64,000 nt of DNA, from contig OY759224.1 of assembly GCA_963662175.1 (NCBI GenBank), positions 31,133,489 through 31,197,488 of the forward strand, written 5' to 3'. Below the pieces are notes generated by a model. The model was not told where the DNA came from. It did not search any database and worked only from the letters and a program-made list of their open reading frames with translations. Below, in pieces: positions 20,791 through 31,182 of this stretch. The position numbers were made by a program, and so were the translations under genes. Within the stretch, counting starts at the first letter, position 1; each line of letters starts with the position of its first letter. Source of the stretch: Aradus depressus. Its lineage: Eukaryota > Arthropoda > Insecta > Hemiptera > Aradidae.

Positions 20791-21359
20791 AGGAAACTGC
20801 TATATGGTGAGATGATGTTTGCTCGGTGATGAGATGCACCGTCTGGTGATGGGATGGTCTCGGTGACTCCCAGTGCGCTACTGACTAGCTTAGGTAAAGC
20901 CTACTTAAGTAAACATTGGGGGGCTTGAAAGGCTTAGCGGGGTGGAGTCTAAACAAATCCTAATTCAGTCCAATAAACAAATACTAAAATTAAAAATGGT
21001 TAAATTTAAATGTTAAAATTTAGAATTAATGCCGAAACACAGACATAAAATTTTATATTCACCTGAGACACCTGTAAATTTTTCAAAAACCCCTGAATAA
21101 GACAAGTATTTATTTTCAATCACAAGGGTAGATTAGTTTTAGAGGGTGAGAGAAACTGGGGAAGTACCTTGCCTGCGATTAACTACACTTTCTTGTACGT
21201 TTAGTGCAGGGAAATACTGTAATCGTGCAAAAGTCCAAGATCCTGTTTTCAAAGGGATTTCTTGTTTCCAGTTGTCTTGAGATAGAAATCAACGTATTGA
21301 ATATATCCACATGAAATTTTATATCATGCTAGAAAAATCACTCAGTTATACATACACAC
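20791..21359. repeat. Mixed intergenic sequence with repeat B fragments (21110-21340)
   Basis: GAAACTGGGGAAGTACCTTG and later ATATCCACATGAAATTTTAT mark eroded repeat B. 20791-21100 holds nothing recognised. Confidence 0.5.
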
Positions 21360-21529
21360 TAAAAAAAAAAAAAAAAATAGATGCATTCATTCACCTGCAG
21401 TCCTTTCGAGAATGACCTCGACATTAAAAATACACCTACATCTGACATTTTGTGTCCTCGATTTCGAACCGGACATTTCGTAACATCCACCTCCTTTACT
21501 TTATCGTTAAATGCGCTTTTTGATGCTAT

Positions 21530-21730
21530 ACAAATTGTAAAGGAAGTTATGTAATCGTTCAAAAATTCGATGTCGAGTTTTTACTGGAATTTCATGTTTT
21601 CCGACCTAAAGATTCCAAAAATGAAAAAAAAAAAAAAAAAAATGTGTGAACACGATAACTTCCGATTGAATGGATGTATCCACATGAAATTTTATATGTG
21701 AATCCAGAAACCTCTAAGTACGATATCTAT
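21530..21730 (+). repeat. Repeat B 5' part
   Basis: AAGGAAGTTATGTAATCGTT, TCGATGTCGAGTTTT, an A-run, and GTGTGAACACGATAACTTCC follow the family order. Confidence 0.85.
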
Positions 21731-21787
21731 TGATTTTCACCCAAATCGAACAGCAAACGTAAGCGGAAGATTAGCGGGAGACTTAAC

Positions 21788-21950
21788 ATAAAAAAAGGGC
21801 TTTGGTCGCATGGTCTCACCATGGTTTGCGGGTTCGAATCCCGTCCGGGAGTGAGTTTTATTTCGTAGATAGATCTCCCTCCCGGGGCCATGAATGTCGT
21901 AAATAACTAGATATAACACAATAACACAATGACAATGCATCGTACATAAG

Positions 21951-21982
<32 letters not shown>
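21788..21982 (+). mobile_element. SINE-B copy, 5' truncated, long poly-A
   Basis: GGGCTTTGGTCGCATGGTCT, box B GGGTTCGAATCCC and the CCCTCCCGGGGCCATGAATG body end in an A-run of about 30. Confidence 0.9.
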
Positions 21983-21984
<2 letters not shown>

Positions 21985-22009
21985 TATATATAAGTATATA
22001 TATATATAA

Positions 22010-22670
22010 GGACGCACTTATTAATTTTCAGCGGATTCGGCAGAAGGGAAGGGGGGATCAGAGGGGGGCTTAATTCAAAAAACCAATTTCAAATTAGAAG
22101 AAATTTCATATCCAATGAGGACATAACCTCTAAAATTTCAGTGAAATCGGAAGAAGGAAAGGGGGTTCAGGGGAGGGGCACAATTCAAAAACCCCAATAA
22201 CTGCCACTGTAATGAATTTGTCGACACAAAATTTAGTATGAGGATTTAGGAGCCCCTATATAAGTCAACTATTGAATATTAGCGCACACAATCGACTGGT
22301 TTTGGAGAGGGAGGCGGCGAAATGTTGAACGATTAATTCATTCTGGGGAAGTACATTGCCGGTGATTTACCGACGACTTTTATTTTGTTTGCGTAGCTGG
22401 AGTGGCTGGAGTAGCAGGAGTCTGGTATCCAGGACTATCCTAATCCTGAACCCATGGGGATTAACTACACAAATACTCCGGGAGGGAGGGGGGTTAATAC
22501 AAAGAGAGGGGCGTGGGCTTAGTACAAAGACTCAAATATCTGCCTATGTAATGAATAAATTGACACACCAGTCAGTATGTAAATTCAAAGCCCTTTAAGG
22601 ACACGTATTAAATTGCAGGGAAATAGGTAATGAAGACATGAAATTGAGTACTAGGAGTCCCTCCATAACT
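22010..22670 (+). repeat. Repeat B middle and 3' parts, two overlapping copies
   Basis: GGATTCGGCAGAAGGGAAGG, AAACCCCAATAACTGCCACT, GAATATTAGCGCACACAATC and GGGGAAGTACATTGCCGGTG occur in order. A second, shorter copy follows from about 22480. Confidence 0.82.
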
Positions 22671-22712
22671 TTTTTTATTTATTTATTTTTTTTTTTTGGC
22701 ATAAGTTAACTA

Positions 22713-23671
22713 CAGCAGAACCTCGATTAACCGTGTTCGCGATTAACCGTGGTGTGTAAGCAGTAAGTATAGGTTCCTAGAAACTTACAGACAAAGTAGA
22801 GTGACAATGATGACAGTTTTGGCGCAAAAGAAGAAAACATTCAGACAAATCAAGCAATGGAACCAGTTCATGTCCTCCTCAACTTCTGCGTACAGCAAAA
22901 TCTTGACTTCCATGACGTCATGAATTTGAGAAAAATTAGAAATGAAGTAAGGAAAATCATTTCAAACTTCATTCATATTTGAAGCCCTGATAACGTTATA
23001 GCATGACAATGTACACACATATGTAATTCCTTCTAAGTTGAGAAACGCGGACATATTGTGGAAACTTGTACTAAATAAATAAAACAAACTTATTTTTGAA
23101 ATATTGTCTATTCCACTAAAGATATATATATATATACAACTACCGGTTTCGGCTTTATACCATCGTCAGGTCTAGTTATGAACTAAGTCAGTTTGCAGAG
23201 AGCGACCCTTCAAATACATCTCAGGTCAAAGGGGGCTATTAGAACTTGGGAGTCCCCCGGCTGTACCGTTAGCTAACTCATGAAATATTTCTTAACAAAA
23301 CCTAGTTCTAAATTTACATAAAACAATGTCACTAGACTAATACGTGGAAAAATAACAAATAAATAAGTACAAATACAAGTAAATAATAAAAAATAGAAAT
23401 AAAATTAATAACAATGTTAAGATTTAGAGAACTTGAAACATATATGTGGAACCAAATATTAATAACAGATAATACAAACATATATATAACTAGACCTGAC
23501 GATGGTATAAAGCCGAAACCGGTAGTTATATATGTATATATATCTTTAGTGGAATAGACAATATTTCAAAAATAAGTTTGTTTTATTTATTCATATGTAA
23601 TTCGTTAAATAAAAAGTGTCTCGATTAACCGTGGTTTTCATTTATCCGTGAGACCGGTCAAGGTTCTACTA
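22713..23671. mobile_element. pogo/Tigger-like element, decayed, with nested foldback
   Basis: The left end CAGCAGAACCTCGATTAACC follows a TA. The right end has CTCGATTAACCGTGG and ends GGTTCTACT. These are pogo-like terminal repeats. The interior contains a worn stretch that may be transposase. A foldback insertion occupies 23030-23591. Confidence 0.7.
23030..23591. mobile_element. Inverted-repeat insertion with hammerhead-like arms and 12-bp target duplication
   Basis: The arms at 23072-23177 and 23486-23591 are reverse complements. Each contains CTGACGA, T, a GG..CC hairpin, GAA and ACCGGT (plus-strand copy 23496-23527). Direct repeats CATATGTAATTC at 23018-23029 and 23592-23603 flank the insertion. 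The 300-base middle is AT-rich and noncoding. Inverted terminal repeats plus hammerhead-like motifs suggest a Penelope-like derivative. Confidence 0.7.
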
Positions 23672-23689
23672 TATATATTTTTAGCCAAA

Positions 23690-23979
23690 ACTGTCAATTA
23701 GTTTGAGCGAGAGAGCCAAAACTCAGTTGATTAATTCCTGCTGGGGAAAAACAATGCCGGTGATTCATTAAAAGTCAAAAATTTCATGTTTTTCGACCCC
23801 CTTGATACCAAAAATTTAAAAAAAGCGCCAGTATTGACAGTTGACTTACACATGGGCTTCGGAATCCATACACTAAAATTCATGTCGATACATTCATTAC
23901 ATCGGCAGTTATTGGGTTTTTGTGTTAAGGGCCCCCTTTGATTCCCCTCTTTCCTTTAGCCGATTCAAATGAAATTCAA
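23690..23979 (+). repeat. Repeat B pieces
   Basis: CTGGGGAAAAACAATGCCGG and TTGACTTACACATGGGCTTC show two pieces in different orientation, joined near 23775. Confidence 0.7.
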
Positions 23980-24178
23980 AATAAAATAAAATATATCCTT
24001 CCATCAAAAAAAAAAAAAAAAAAACATCATTAAGAGTTTTTAAAATTTTCTCTTAGAAAGTAGCATTGCTTTTTTTAATTTACTGATTATTTTTGACTGT
24101 TTGTATAAGGGTAATGGTGAAGGAACCTTTCTGTAAACTTGTATTTTCTACATAAATAAAATAAAATATATCTATCTA
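23980..24178. mobile_element. 199-bp retroposed sequence with perfect 15-bp target duplication
   Basis: TCAAATGAAATTCAA at 23965-23979 is exactly repeated at 24179-24193, inside repeat B. The insert ends ACATAAATAAAATAAAAT followed by ATCT repeats, like a LINE or SINE tail, and has an A-run of about 19 near its left end. No promoter boxes or protein motif were recognised. Confidence 0.75.
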
Positions 24179-24193
24179 TCAAATGAAATTCAA

Positions 24194-24440
24194 TAGGTGT
24201 TGTCCTTATGGGGTTCTGGATACACATGAAATTTCTTGTCGATACATTCATTCTAAAGGGAGTTATTTTTTGAGACATTTTTTGAGATCAGAGACAAACA
24301 TGATTGTTCACATGACGTTTTTTTTTTTTTTTTTTCATTTTTGGTATCAGGAGATCGGAAAACTTGAAATTCCAGTGAAAACTTAACATCGAATTTCTGT
24401 CCCATTATATAACTTCCCCTATACAACGTATATCTGGGCA
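24194..24440 (-). repeat. Repeat B 3' end with terminal dyad
   Basis: The sequence after the insertion continues repeat B (TAGGTGTTGTCCTTATGGGG) to ATAACTTCCCCTATACAACG. Confidence 0.8.
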
Positions 24441-24744
24441 ACTAACAAATGATGGGACTTCCTTTTTCCAGCTATTCCACAAGATTTAACTCACGTGAGG
24501 CACGTAATGTCACATAATTCTACGAATGGTCTCTTGACTAATTTACTAAATTATTATTTTTTTTTTTTTAACATTAACTAAGGTCAACAGTAGCTGAACA
24601 CACGCAATGGTGGGATTGCCAATTACTCACAGGAAGAACACAAAAAAAATAAATTTAAAAATAAAGTAATGTTTATGTAAATTTATGTTTCACGAAACGA
24701 AATGAAGAGGCAGGGTTTTTGGTTGGACGAATGTAGTTAGTTAT
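24441..24744. other. No gene seen
   Basis: AT-rich, with a T-run near 24560. Confidence 0.4.
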
Positions 24745-24957
24745 TGTGACTCATCACGGCTTTAATACATGGTCATATCGCCTACTACCAGAGCGCTCTT
24801 TCGTCACTCTGGTGGACATAATCCTGACTCTACTATGAGAGTTCTAAATAATGCCTATCCTAAATTTTTTATTCATCTAGGGTAGATGTCTTTAACGAGT
24901 ACCTGACATCGTACAGGCTCGAGACCATCGCTTAACGTTCCATTCGAAGGACGGAAA
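24745..24957 (-). mobile_element. SINE-A copy, head truncated
   Basis: The body motifs GGTCATATCGCCTACTACCA and ACATCGTACAGGCTC are present in minus orientation. Confidence 0.85.
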
Positions 24958-25090
24958 TGGTCTGGTGTCCTCCTAATTGTGGTCCTGGATCATATCCACA
25001 TATATAAAATTTCATAGCAATACGTCATTACACAGGCAGTTATTGGGGGTTTTGAGTACAACTACTCTTCTACAACTATCCCCCACCCCC
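24958..25090 (-). repeat. Repeat B fragment
   Basis: ACGTCATTACACAGGCAGTT and TTGGGGGTTTTGAGT mark it. Confidence 0.65.
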
Positions 25091-25198
25091 AAAAAAAAAA
25101 ATTAGAGAGATCAAGATTTAGACATTAGTTAATTTCGCAAATCACATTTAGGACAAAGAAATTGAATCGTTTTAGTAGATATATAAAAAAAAACTTAC

Positions 25199-25331
25199 CA
25201 GGAAGGAAAGCTGCAAGTCCTGTCGGATGTGCAGCTTGCAAGTAGATCTGAGGGAGTCTGTAGCTTGCACCAGCAGGGCTGCAACTGCCTAGAGATAGAC
25301 TAACGCAAGTGACAGTCAGTAACAGGAACAT
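25199..25331 (-). CDS. First coding exon of a secreted protein gene
   Basis: From the ATG at 25331 the minus strand encodes MFLLLTVTCVSLSLGSCS, then PAGASYRLPQIYLQAA and HPTGLAAFLP. A consensus donor G|GTAAGTTT follows at 25198. The first 15-17 residues form a typical signal peptide. I prefer this ATG to one 42 bases upstream because that one would precede the transcription start predicted from the TATA box at 25389-25394. The exon ends in phase 1 and no downstream exon was identified. Short signal-peptide exons are common in insect cuticle and other secreted protein genes, but the family is not recognised. Confidence 0.65.
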
Positions 25332-25388
25332 ATTGAAGCGGTCACTGCTACCTCGACTGTATTGACAGGGCACATGGCTAAACTCACC

Positions 25389-25394
25389 TTTATA
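25389..25394 (-). promoter_or_regulatory. TATA box of the secreted-protein gene
   Basis: The minus strand reads CCTTATAAAGGTG. The TATAAA lies 58 bases upstream of the chosen ATG, leaving room for a start site near 25362 and a short 5' UTR. Confidence 0.6.
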
Positions 25395-25399
25395 AGGTG

Positions 25400-25752
25400 T
25401 CCTTCTGACGTCAGTTGTCCTTAGGCCAGGCTTCCATTGCCAATTATGCTACCGGATCTCAATAAGACCCCGATTTGACTATTAAACTTACAAATAGTTA
25501 TTAAATGGATCCGATATGTACTCTATAACTAAATTGATTATATTATACAATAATTATAGATGAGTTGTGTCGTGATATAGATATTAGCAGTGATTAGTTA
25601 TATGTATGATATCAGATATCAGATATATAATAATAGATTCTATTATTGGTATGAGAAAACAAAAATCATCCATAATGTAGTTCTCAAGAATTATTGGTGG
25701 TTCGTTAATTTATAATCGATCTAAGCATAATATCATAAAACTATTTGTGGAT
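25400..25752. other. Upstream region of the secreted-protein gene; nothing else seen
   Basis: The palindromic TGACGTCA core, a CRE-like site, occurs near 25407. Beyond about 25470 it is AT-rich. Confidence 0.35.
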
Positions 25753-26138
25753 TGGGTTAGGTTTTATGACTCATGCCCGGGCTTTAATTACGAGGTCATC
25801 TCGCCTACTACCAGAGCGCTCTTTCGTCACCCTGGTGGACATTAACTGGATTCTATTAAAGCAGTTCTAAATATTTGCTTGGCTAATATGCATCGACCAA
25901 AGGCCAAAAAAAAAAAAAAATTATCTACCGTAAATTTTTATTCATTTAGGGCAGGGGTCTTTAACGAGTACCTGACATCGTACATGCTCGGGACCATCGC
26001 TTAACGCCCCGAAGGACGGCGTGCTTAAGTTTATTTTACCTCCCAGATAAAATAAACTAAGAGCCCCGGTCGGGTTTCGAACCCACGTTCTTGAGCTCAG
26101 AAGGCAAGCATGCATACCACTGAGCTACCGGCGCCCTC
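25753..26138 (-). mobile_element. Full-length SINE-A with small internal insertion
   Basis: Reading the minus strand it has GAGGGCGCCGGTAGCTCAGT, box A, box B GGGTTCGAAACCC, the body, and a TAAAACCTAACCC tail. A SINE-B-like tail scrap with an A-run sits near 25880-25925. Confidence 0.9.
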
Positions 26139-26182
26139 TAAAACTCCTTGTGTTTATTAGTTCGGGGAACTGCACAAGCATA

Positions 26183-26485
26183 CTTACTTACTCTTACTCC
26201 GTTGGCGAGGAACCCTGAAGATCCTTAGCCGCCCACACTAGCCTCCTCCACCGCGATCTGTCGTGCGCCACCGGTCGCCAGTTCACCACGTTGTGTTCCA
26301 CAGCATCCTTCTTCACCAGGTCAGTCCACCTCAGCCGTGGTCTTCCTCGTGATCTGGCTCCTTGGACCTGAGCGTCCATGATGCGTCCTATGGCTGTCTG
26401 CTGTCCGCTTCTCACCACGTGTCCAGCCCATCTTAAGCGCCGTGATTTCATATCCGAAACTACGGTCGGGTGTTGCCAGAAGATG
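26183..26485 (-). mobile_element. 5'-truncated RTE-type LINE end with 14-bp target duplication
   Basis: The minus strand encodes RLRWAGHVVRSGQQTA, GARSRGRPRLRWTDLVKKDA and NWRPVAHDRSRWRRLVWAAK. This is the conserved C-terminal tail of RTE-like ORF2. The 3' end is a GTAAG microsatellite, typical of RTE. ACTGCACAAGCATA occurs at 26169-26182 and 26486-26499 as the target duplication. The frame is intact over the retained part. Confidence 0.88.
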
Positions 26486-26499
26486 ACTGCACAAGCATA

Positions 26500-26847
26500 A
26501 TCAACACAAATAACTTACATTTTGTTGGAAATCAAAGCGGCACAACTCCCAAACATTGTTATGTAAAATTGACACAAGTCACTTCTGCGAATGTAACCTC
26601 CTCCAGTGTTCAAAGGCAACTGCTCTATCTCAAGATGTGTCACTGTAGTTGTTGATACTCGCAGGCATTTTTACATTGTTAAGAGAGACACTTACTGCCA
26701 CCTAGAGGAATCTATTGGAACCCGAGAAGTGTCGTTTTCCCTGAATAAAGAGTTCAATTTTCTTAACTCATTTGTGACATAAACCAAAAATTGACGAATT
26801 TTGTCACTTCTGGTGAGTTATTTCACTTCTAAAACGGGGGTCCGATA
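26500..26847. other. No gene recognised
   Basis: Moderate GC, no clear frame or family. Confidence 0.35.
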
Positions 26848-26905
26848 TCCTACTACCAGAGCGCTCTTTCCTCGCTCTGGTGGCATATGAGCTCAACTCT
26901 ACTTT
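26848..26905 (-). mobile_element. SINE-A scrap
   Basis: Only ATATCCTACTACCAGAGCGC and the following hairpin remain. Confidence 0.75.
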
Positions 26906-27840
26906 TATTATATTATTTTTTACTTAGTCAGTTATTAGAGTTTTTGTGTTGTATTCTTCATTGGTGCATCGCATGTAATCAGCTTCAGATAACTACAATA
27001 CAAAGTTATTCCAGGGCAAGCCTCCTTCTGTCCTACGGACGTTAAACGAAGCTATGATGGGATCTTGAAGACCCTTGACCGGGTTCCTAATCGGATTACC
27101 ACGGCCCAGTCAATGAACCCAGGAACCTCCGGTAGATCCTTCCTCTAAATATTCCTTTCGACATAGAAGCCTTCCTATATCTACCGTGAAAACTGACATT
27201 CTTGTAGTACCATTAATAATTTCTGTAGAAATGAGCACTAGGTTGTTTAACTCTCTACATTGAAGATAGCTAGCAGATCGTTGTGCTTCCGATTTTTAAA
27301 TAAATTTTTTTTTTTTTTTTGTAGGAAATGCGAATGTATCACTTATTTGAATGAATAACATTTATGTAAAACCAATAAATGTACCATGATTCTTTGTATA
27401 AAATAGTATATTGAGAATAACAATATTATTCTTACAACATAGAGAATAAATTATCCATATAGAATATCAAAACTACGCAAAAATGTTTGAATGATTACGT
27501 AACTTTTCCTGTACTTTGTATAACCGGGAAAGTTAAATATCTTTCATAAAAATGCCGTTCTCTGGGAAATTTTACATTATATGAAGATTTCTTCCACCTT
27601 TATGAGTTTTTCATTTTACTTTACCTCGATGAGTCTCGGTAAACACACTCGAGCAAGGTAAACTTCATTTAATTCTGCTTTTTCATATTTGTTTTTGAGA
27701 CGAATATTTACAAAACTGACTTGGCCCTGAATATATGAATATGAGAGCGTTGCACAAAACTGACGGCCCTGAATATATGAATATGAGAGCATTGCACAAA
27801 ACTGACTTGTCCCTTGAATATACGAATTGATTTTTCACAT
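26906..27840. other. No gene; 53-bp tandem duplication at about 27715-27820
   Basis: The unit with GGCCCTGAATATATGAATAT and GAGCATTGCACAAAACTGAC occurs twice. Elsewhere there is a T-run near 27307 and eroded repeat. Confidence 0.55.
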
Positions 27841-28220
27841 AAAAGAAAAATTCAGTGAATCACCCGCAATTTACTTCCCCACAACGAATTATTTAACTTT
27901 TATCTCTCCCTCCTAAAGCAATCGACCGTTTGGCCTAAAAATCGATAGTTGACTTAGAGGCTTCTTAAACACAAATACCCTAAATAACTACCGAAGTAAT
28001 GAATGTATCGACATGAATTTTATGTGGGTCCATAAAAAAGATGACACGTGTCGAATATCAACGATCAAGGGTCGAGTGGGAGGGGGCTCAACTCAAAAAC
28101 TGTTGATATATCGACATCGATTTTCAACCAAGCCGGTAGATTGTTTTGTGAGGGACTGTTCAATGATTCACGCTGGGGAAGTAAAATTTTGGTGATTCAC
28201 CGTCGACTTTTTTTCTATAT
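27841..28220. repeat. Repeat B copies
   Basis: GTGAATCACCCGCAATTTAC, CAATCGACCGTTTGGCC and later GGGGAAGTAAAATTTTGGTG show opposed pieces. Confidence 0.75.
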
Positions 28221-28414
28221 TCTGACTTTAACTGGACTTTTTCGTCCATATTAAAAGGGACATATTTATCCGATATTCGGTTGACTGTTCCAACACAAAC
28301 ATTCTCAAAGAGGAGAGTAATGAGCGGCTTAATTATGCAGGATATTCATGAGGGATTATGTATTTATATGGGAGGATTATGTATAGAGGAGGTACAAAGG
28401 GATAAGCTGTGTGA

Positions 28415-28978
28415 CTGGCTCATCCGTCTGCTGATTGACTGGTCCAGCGTTACAGGCAGAAAGACTGGCTGATTGACTGTCCTAGCGTTACAGGCAGAAA
28501 GACTGCTTCAGCCATCTGCAGATTGACGGGTCCAGCGTTACAGGCAGAAAGACTGGCTGATTGACTGTCCTAGCGTTACTGGCAGAAAGAATGACTCATC
28601 CGTCTGCTGATTGACTGGTCCAGCGTTACAGGCAGAAAGACTGGCTCAGCCGTCTGCTGATTGACTGGTTCAGCGTTACAGGCAGAAAGACTGGCTCATC
28701 CGTCTGCTGATTGACTGGTCCAGCGTTACAGGCAGAAAGACTGGCTGATTGACTGTTCTCGCGTTACAGGCAGAAAGACTGGCTCATCCGTCTACTGATT
28801 GACTGGTCCAGCGTTACATGCAGAAAGACTGACTCAGCCATCTGCAGATTGACTGGTCCAGCGTTACAGGCAGAAAGACTGGCTCATCCGTCTGCTGATT
28901 GACTGGTCCAGCGTTACAGGCAGAAAGACTGGCTCAGCCATCTGCTGATTGACTGTCCCAGCGTTACAAGCGTTACAG
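28415..28978. repeat. Minisatellite with 50-bp and 38-bp units
   Basis: The long unit begins CTGGCTCATCCGTCTGCTGA and ends CAGCGTTACAGGCAGAAAGA. The short unit lacks 12 bases in the first half. The order read is L S L S L L L S L L L L(partial). No spacers or direct-repeat conservation of the CRISPR kind. Confidence 0.95.
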
Positions 28979-28984
28979 GAATTC

Positions 28985-29176
28985 TATAGATTTTTAAAAG
29001 TTTTTGTGTTAAGCCTCCCTTTCCTTTTCGCCGATTTGGCTGAGAATCAATAGACTTCCTTCTTGAAATACATTCTTTCTATATATGTATTTTTTTTTCT
29101 CATTTTTGTAATCAGGAAATGGAAAATCAAAGGAAATTTCGTTGAGAAATTCCGCATCGAATTTTTGATCCTAATG
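28985..29176 (-). repeat. Repeat B fragment
   Basis: AAGCCTCCCTTTCC, GCCGATTTGGCTGAGAATCA and the AAATTCCGCATCGAATTTTT end motif are recognisable. Confidence 0.7.
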
Positions 29177-29343
29177 CCAGAGCGCTCATCCGTAATGCCT
29201 CAGGACCATCGCTTAACGTTCCATCCGAAGGACGGCGTGCTTAATTTGTTTTTACTATAGGATAAAATGACCTAGGCTGGGATTCGAACCTGCGATCTTG
29301 AGTTCAGTAGGCCAGCATGCTACCTTTGAGCTACCGGCGCCCT
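29177..29343 (-). mobile_element. SINE-A with internal deletion, tRNA-like head kept
   Basis: It retains the head (GAGCTACCGGCGCCC at the right) and box B GGGATTCGAACC. It has lost the middle, joining the hairpin directly to CAGGACCATCGCTTAACG. Confidence 0.85.
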
Positions 29344-29792
29344 GGGGAAGTAAAACTGTAAATATAAACCGATAAATTTACACAACTTGTCCATGAAAGT
29401 ACTTCATATTTTTTGAGCTGTTTTATACAACAGAAATTTCAGTCATATTGATCTCTGGGATGGTCTGGAATGTTTGACTATAATCAAAACGGGAGAAGAG
29501 AGGTTGGTTATATTTTGTGTGTTGTCCGAGACCCTTTTGTTAGATAAACAATTCTGGGCGGGAGGTTGGAGGCGGGAAAAACCCGGCTGGTTTTGGGCGG
29601 GAACTGGTGGTATTTGTCGAGGCTAGGCACTAGCAGTTCTGTTTGAGCGGGTACATCTAAAACATCTCTTTTAACAATTCATGTTCTGATCCTCCTCCCA
29701 GAGGATGTGGTTTTATAATGGACGTCTCTTTGCTTCTCTACTCAGTTTACCATACTCAGCATTCTACAACTCAACAGCCTCCTTGATTTATT
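29344..29792. other. No gene recognised; G/C-richer block 29500-29700
   Basis: GGGCGGGAGGTTGGAGGCGG and a following moderately GC-rich stretch could be an LTR or promoter piece. No motif decides it. Confidence 0.3.
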
Positions 29793-30060
29793 AATATATC
29801 CTCAGCTATACAAAGTATAGGGCGTCATAATTAATAAACATTATGTAATTAAATAAATTGTTTAGTTATAAATAAAATAATAATTGAAATAAATAAAATA
29901 AATGGAAATAATAAATAATAATAGAATTATCACATTTCCTGTGGAAGTTGTTGCTGGTCTTCTACTAAATTTTGATTTCTACAATAGTTTCCGAAAAGGG
30001 TCCTGAAGAAATATTTACTGTGGCCACTCTTTAAAATTCTTATTTTGCATTGGGCATATA
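29793..30060. repeat. Repeat C, left part (interrupted)
   Basis: CCTCAGCTATACAAAGTATAG then CACATTTCCTGTGGAAGTTG and TTTTGATTTCTACAATAGTT match copies near 32.4 and 35.7-36.3 kb. The repeat resumes at 31563 after the foldback. Confidence 0.8.
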
Positions 30061-30362
30061 CAGGGTGACTTGCTACTAGTGCGACAAACTTCATAAGTAG
30101 ATTCTTCACCATAAAATGAACAAAAAAGTTCATATTGACCATGGTCCGATTCTCAACCATTTCGGAATAATTTCGCTTTTTATCGATTTTGAAAGATATC
30201 ACGACCTGGCGTCGGAAAACCGTGATATCTTTAAATCTGAAAATTAAAGAATACGGAGTTAGATATCCGAGAGTTAAACTCTCAAACATTAACAATCCTT
30301 GAACCATCATTTTTTCTCTTTTTGTCATCGATTTCTTGGTCTTAGAAACATCAAATTAAAAA

Positions 30363-30965
30363 ATGACGAGTGCGTTAGAAGCGTTATTAAATGAGGCACG
30401 GGAACGTACGCGACACTTCAAAAGGAAACAAGACCCGGTTCAGGTGGAAGAGGTGGTGCAGCGCTTCGACCACAGGGGAAACCGGGTCTTCTATCAGGAC
30501 GCGGGGGCCAGCCCTGGTCCAGCAGAGCCAGAGAGGGCCAGGACAATTAGGGAGTGGCAGGAAGAATGGGACAAGTCCACAAAGGGACGGTGGACCCATC
30601 GGCTCATCCCTCGAGTCGAGCCTTGGCTCACCAGAAAGCTTGGGGAGGTGAATTACCACCTCACCCAGGTACTCACGGGACACGGTGGGTTCCGGGGGTA
30701 CCTCCACAAAATCGGGGCAGCAACAACACCAGACTGCCCCGCGTGCCTTGGTGAGACGGAGTCGGCGGAGCATGTCCTCCTCAAATGCCCCAGATTTGAG
30801 GAGGGAAGGAAAAATCTGGAGTGCAGCATGGGCGCCCCACTGACTGCTACCAGTTACGTGGACGCTATGCTGCGCTCCCAGGAGTCGTGGGACGAAGGCT
30901 GCGATTTTGCAGCGCTCATCATGGGCGGGTTGGCCCTTCAGGAGAGGGCTGACAAGGAACAGTAG
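30363..30965 (+). CDS. C-terminal part of R1-clade LINE ORF2 (open, truncated)
   Basis: The 200-residue frame includes REWQEEWDKSTKGRWTHRL, LGEVNYHLTQVLTGHGGFRG and the zinc knuckle C125-x2-C128 ... H137 ... C142. These match the region after the reverse transcriptase in R1/TRAS/Waldo-like elements. The polymerase itself is missing, so it cannot retrotranspose. The ATG at 30363-30365 lies in the A-rich target sequence, not in the LINE, so the start is accidental. No stop interrupts it. Whether it is expressed is unknown. Confidence 0.85.
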   Translation: MTSALEALLNEARERTRHFKRKQDPVQVEEVVQRFDHRGNRVFYQDAGASPGPAEPERARTIREWQEEWDKSTKGRWTHRLIPRVEPWLTRKLGEVNYHLTQVLTGHGGFRGYLHKIGAATTPDCPACLGETESAEHVLLKCPRFEEGRKNLECSMGAPLTATSYVDAMLRSQESWDEGCDFAALIMGGLALQERADKEQ

Positions 30966-31182
30966 CGGTAATAAAACAGAAGAAGGGGCGTTACCAGCCA
31001 CCCTTCCTCCCTTCCGCGAAGTAATGACAGACCGTCAGTTCCACGGAAGGGAATCAGGATCGGCAAGGAGGGGGTTTTAGTGGGTATGGTGATGGTGAAC
31101 CGTCTCGAGTCCCACACTATCCAGGGCTACCTTCCCTGGATGTGCGTCACAGCATTTCCCCCTCCAATGCAAAAAAAAAAAA
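30367..31182 (+). mobile_element. 5'-truncated R1-clade LINE insertion
   Basis: The element runs from CGAGTGCGTTAGAAG to an A-run of 12. AAAAAATGA is shared by the left flank (30358-30366) and the tail plus right flank (to 31185). The 3' UTR has GAAGTAATGACAG and TTCCACGG, also present in the related LINE at 42802-44050. Confidence 0.8.

Noticed and set aside
28415..28978. CRISPR-like array of short repeats
   Set aside because: The units are contiguous with no unique spacers, and the genome is eukaryotic. It is a minisatellite.
29500..29790. LTR of a retrovirus-like element
   Set aside because: The block is GC-richer, but no paired LTR, primer-binding site or gag/pol was found.
29930..30328. 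132-codon minus frame
   Set aside because: It covers repeat C and the terminal arm of the foldback, has no protein motif, and is explained by those repeats.
30387..31001. 204-codon minus frame opposite the R1-clade ORF
   Set aside because: Shadow of the plus-strand frame, which has the recognisable zinc knuckle.
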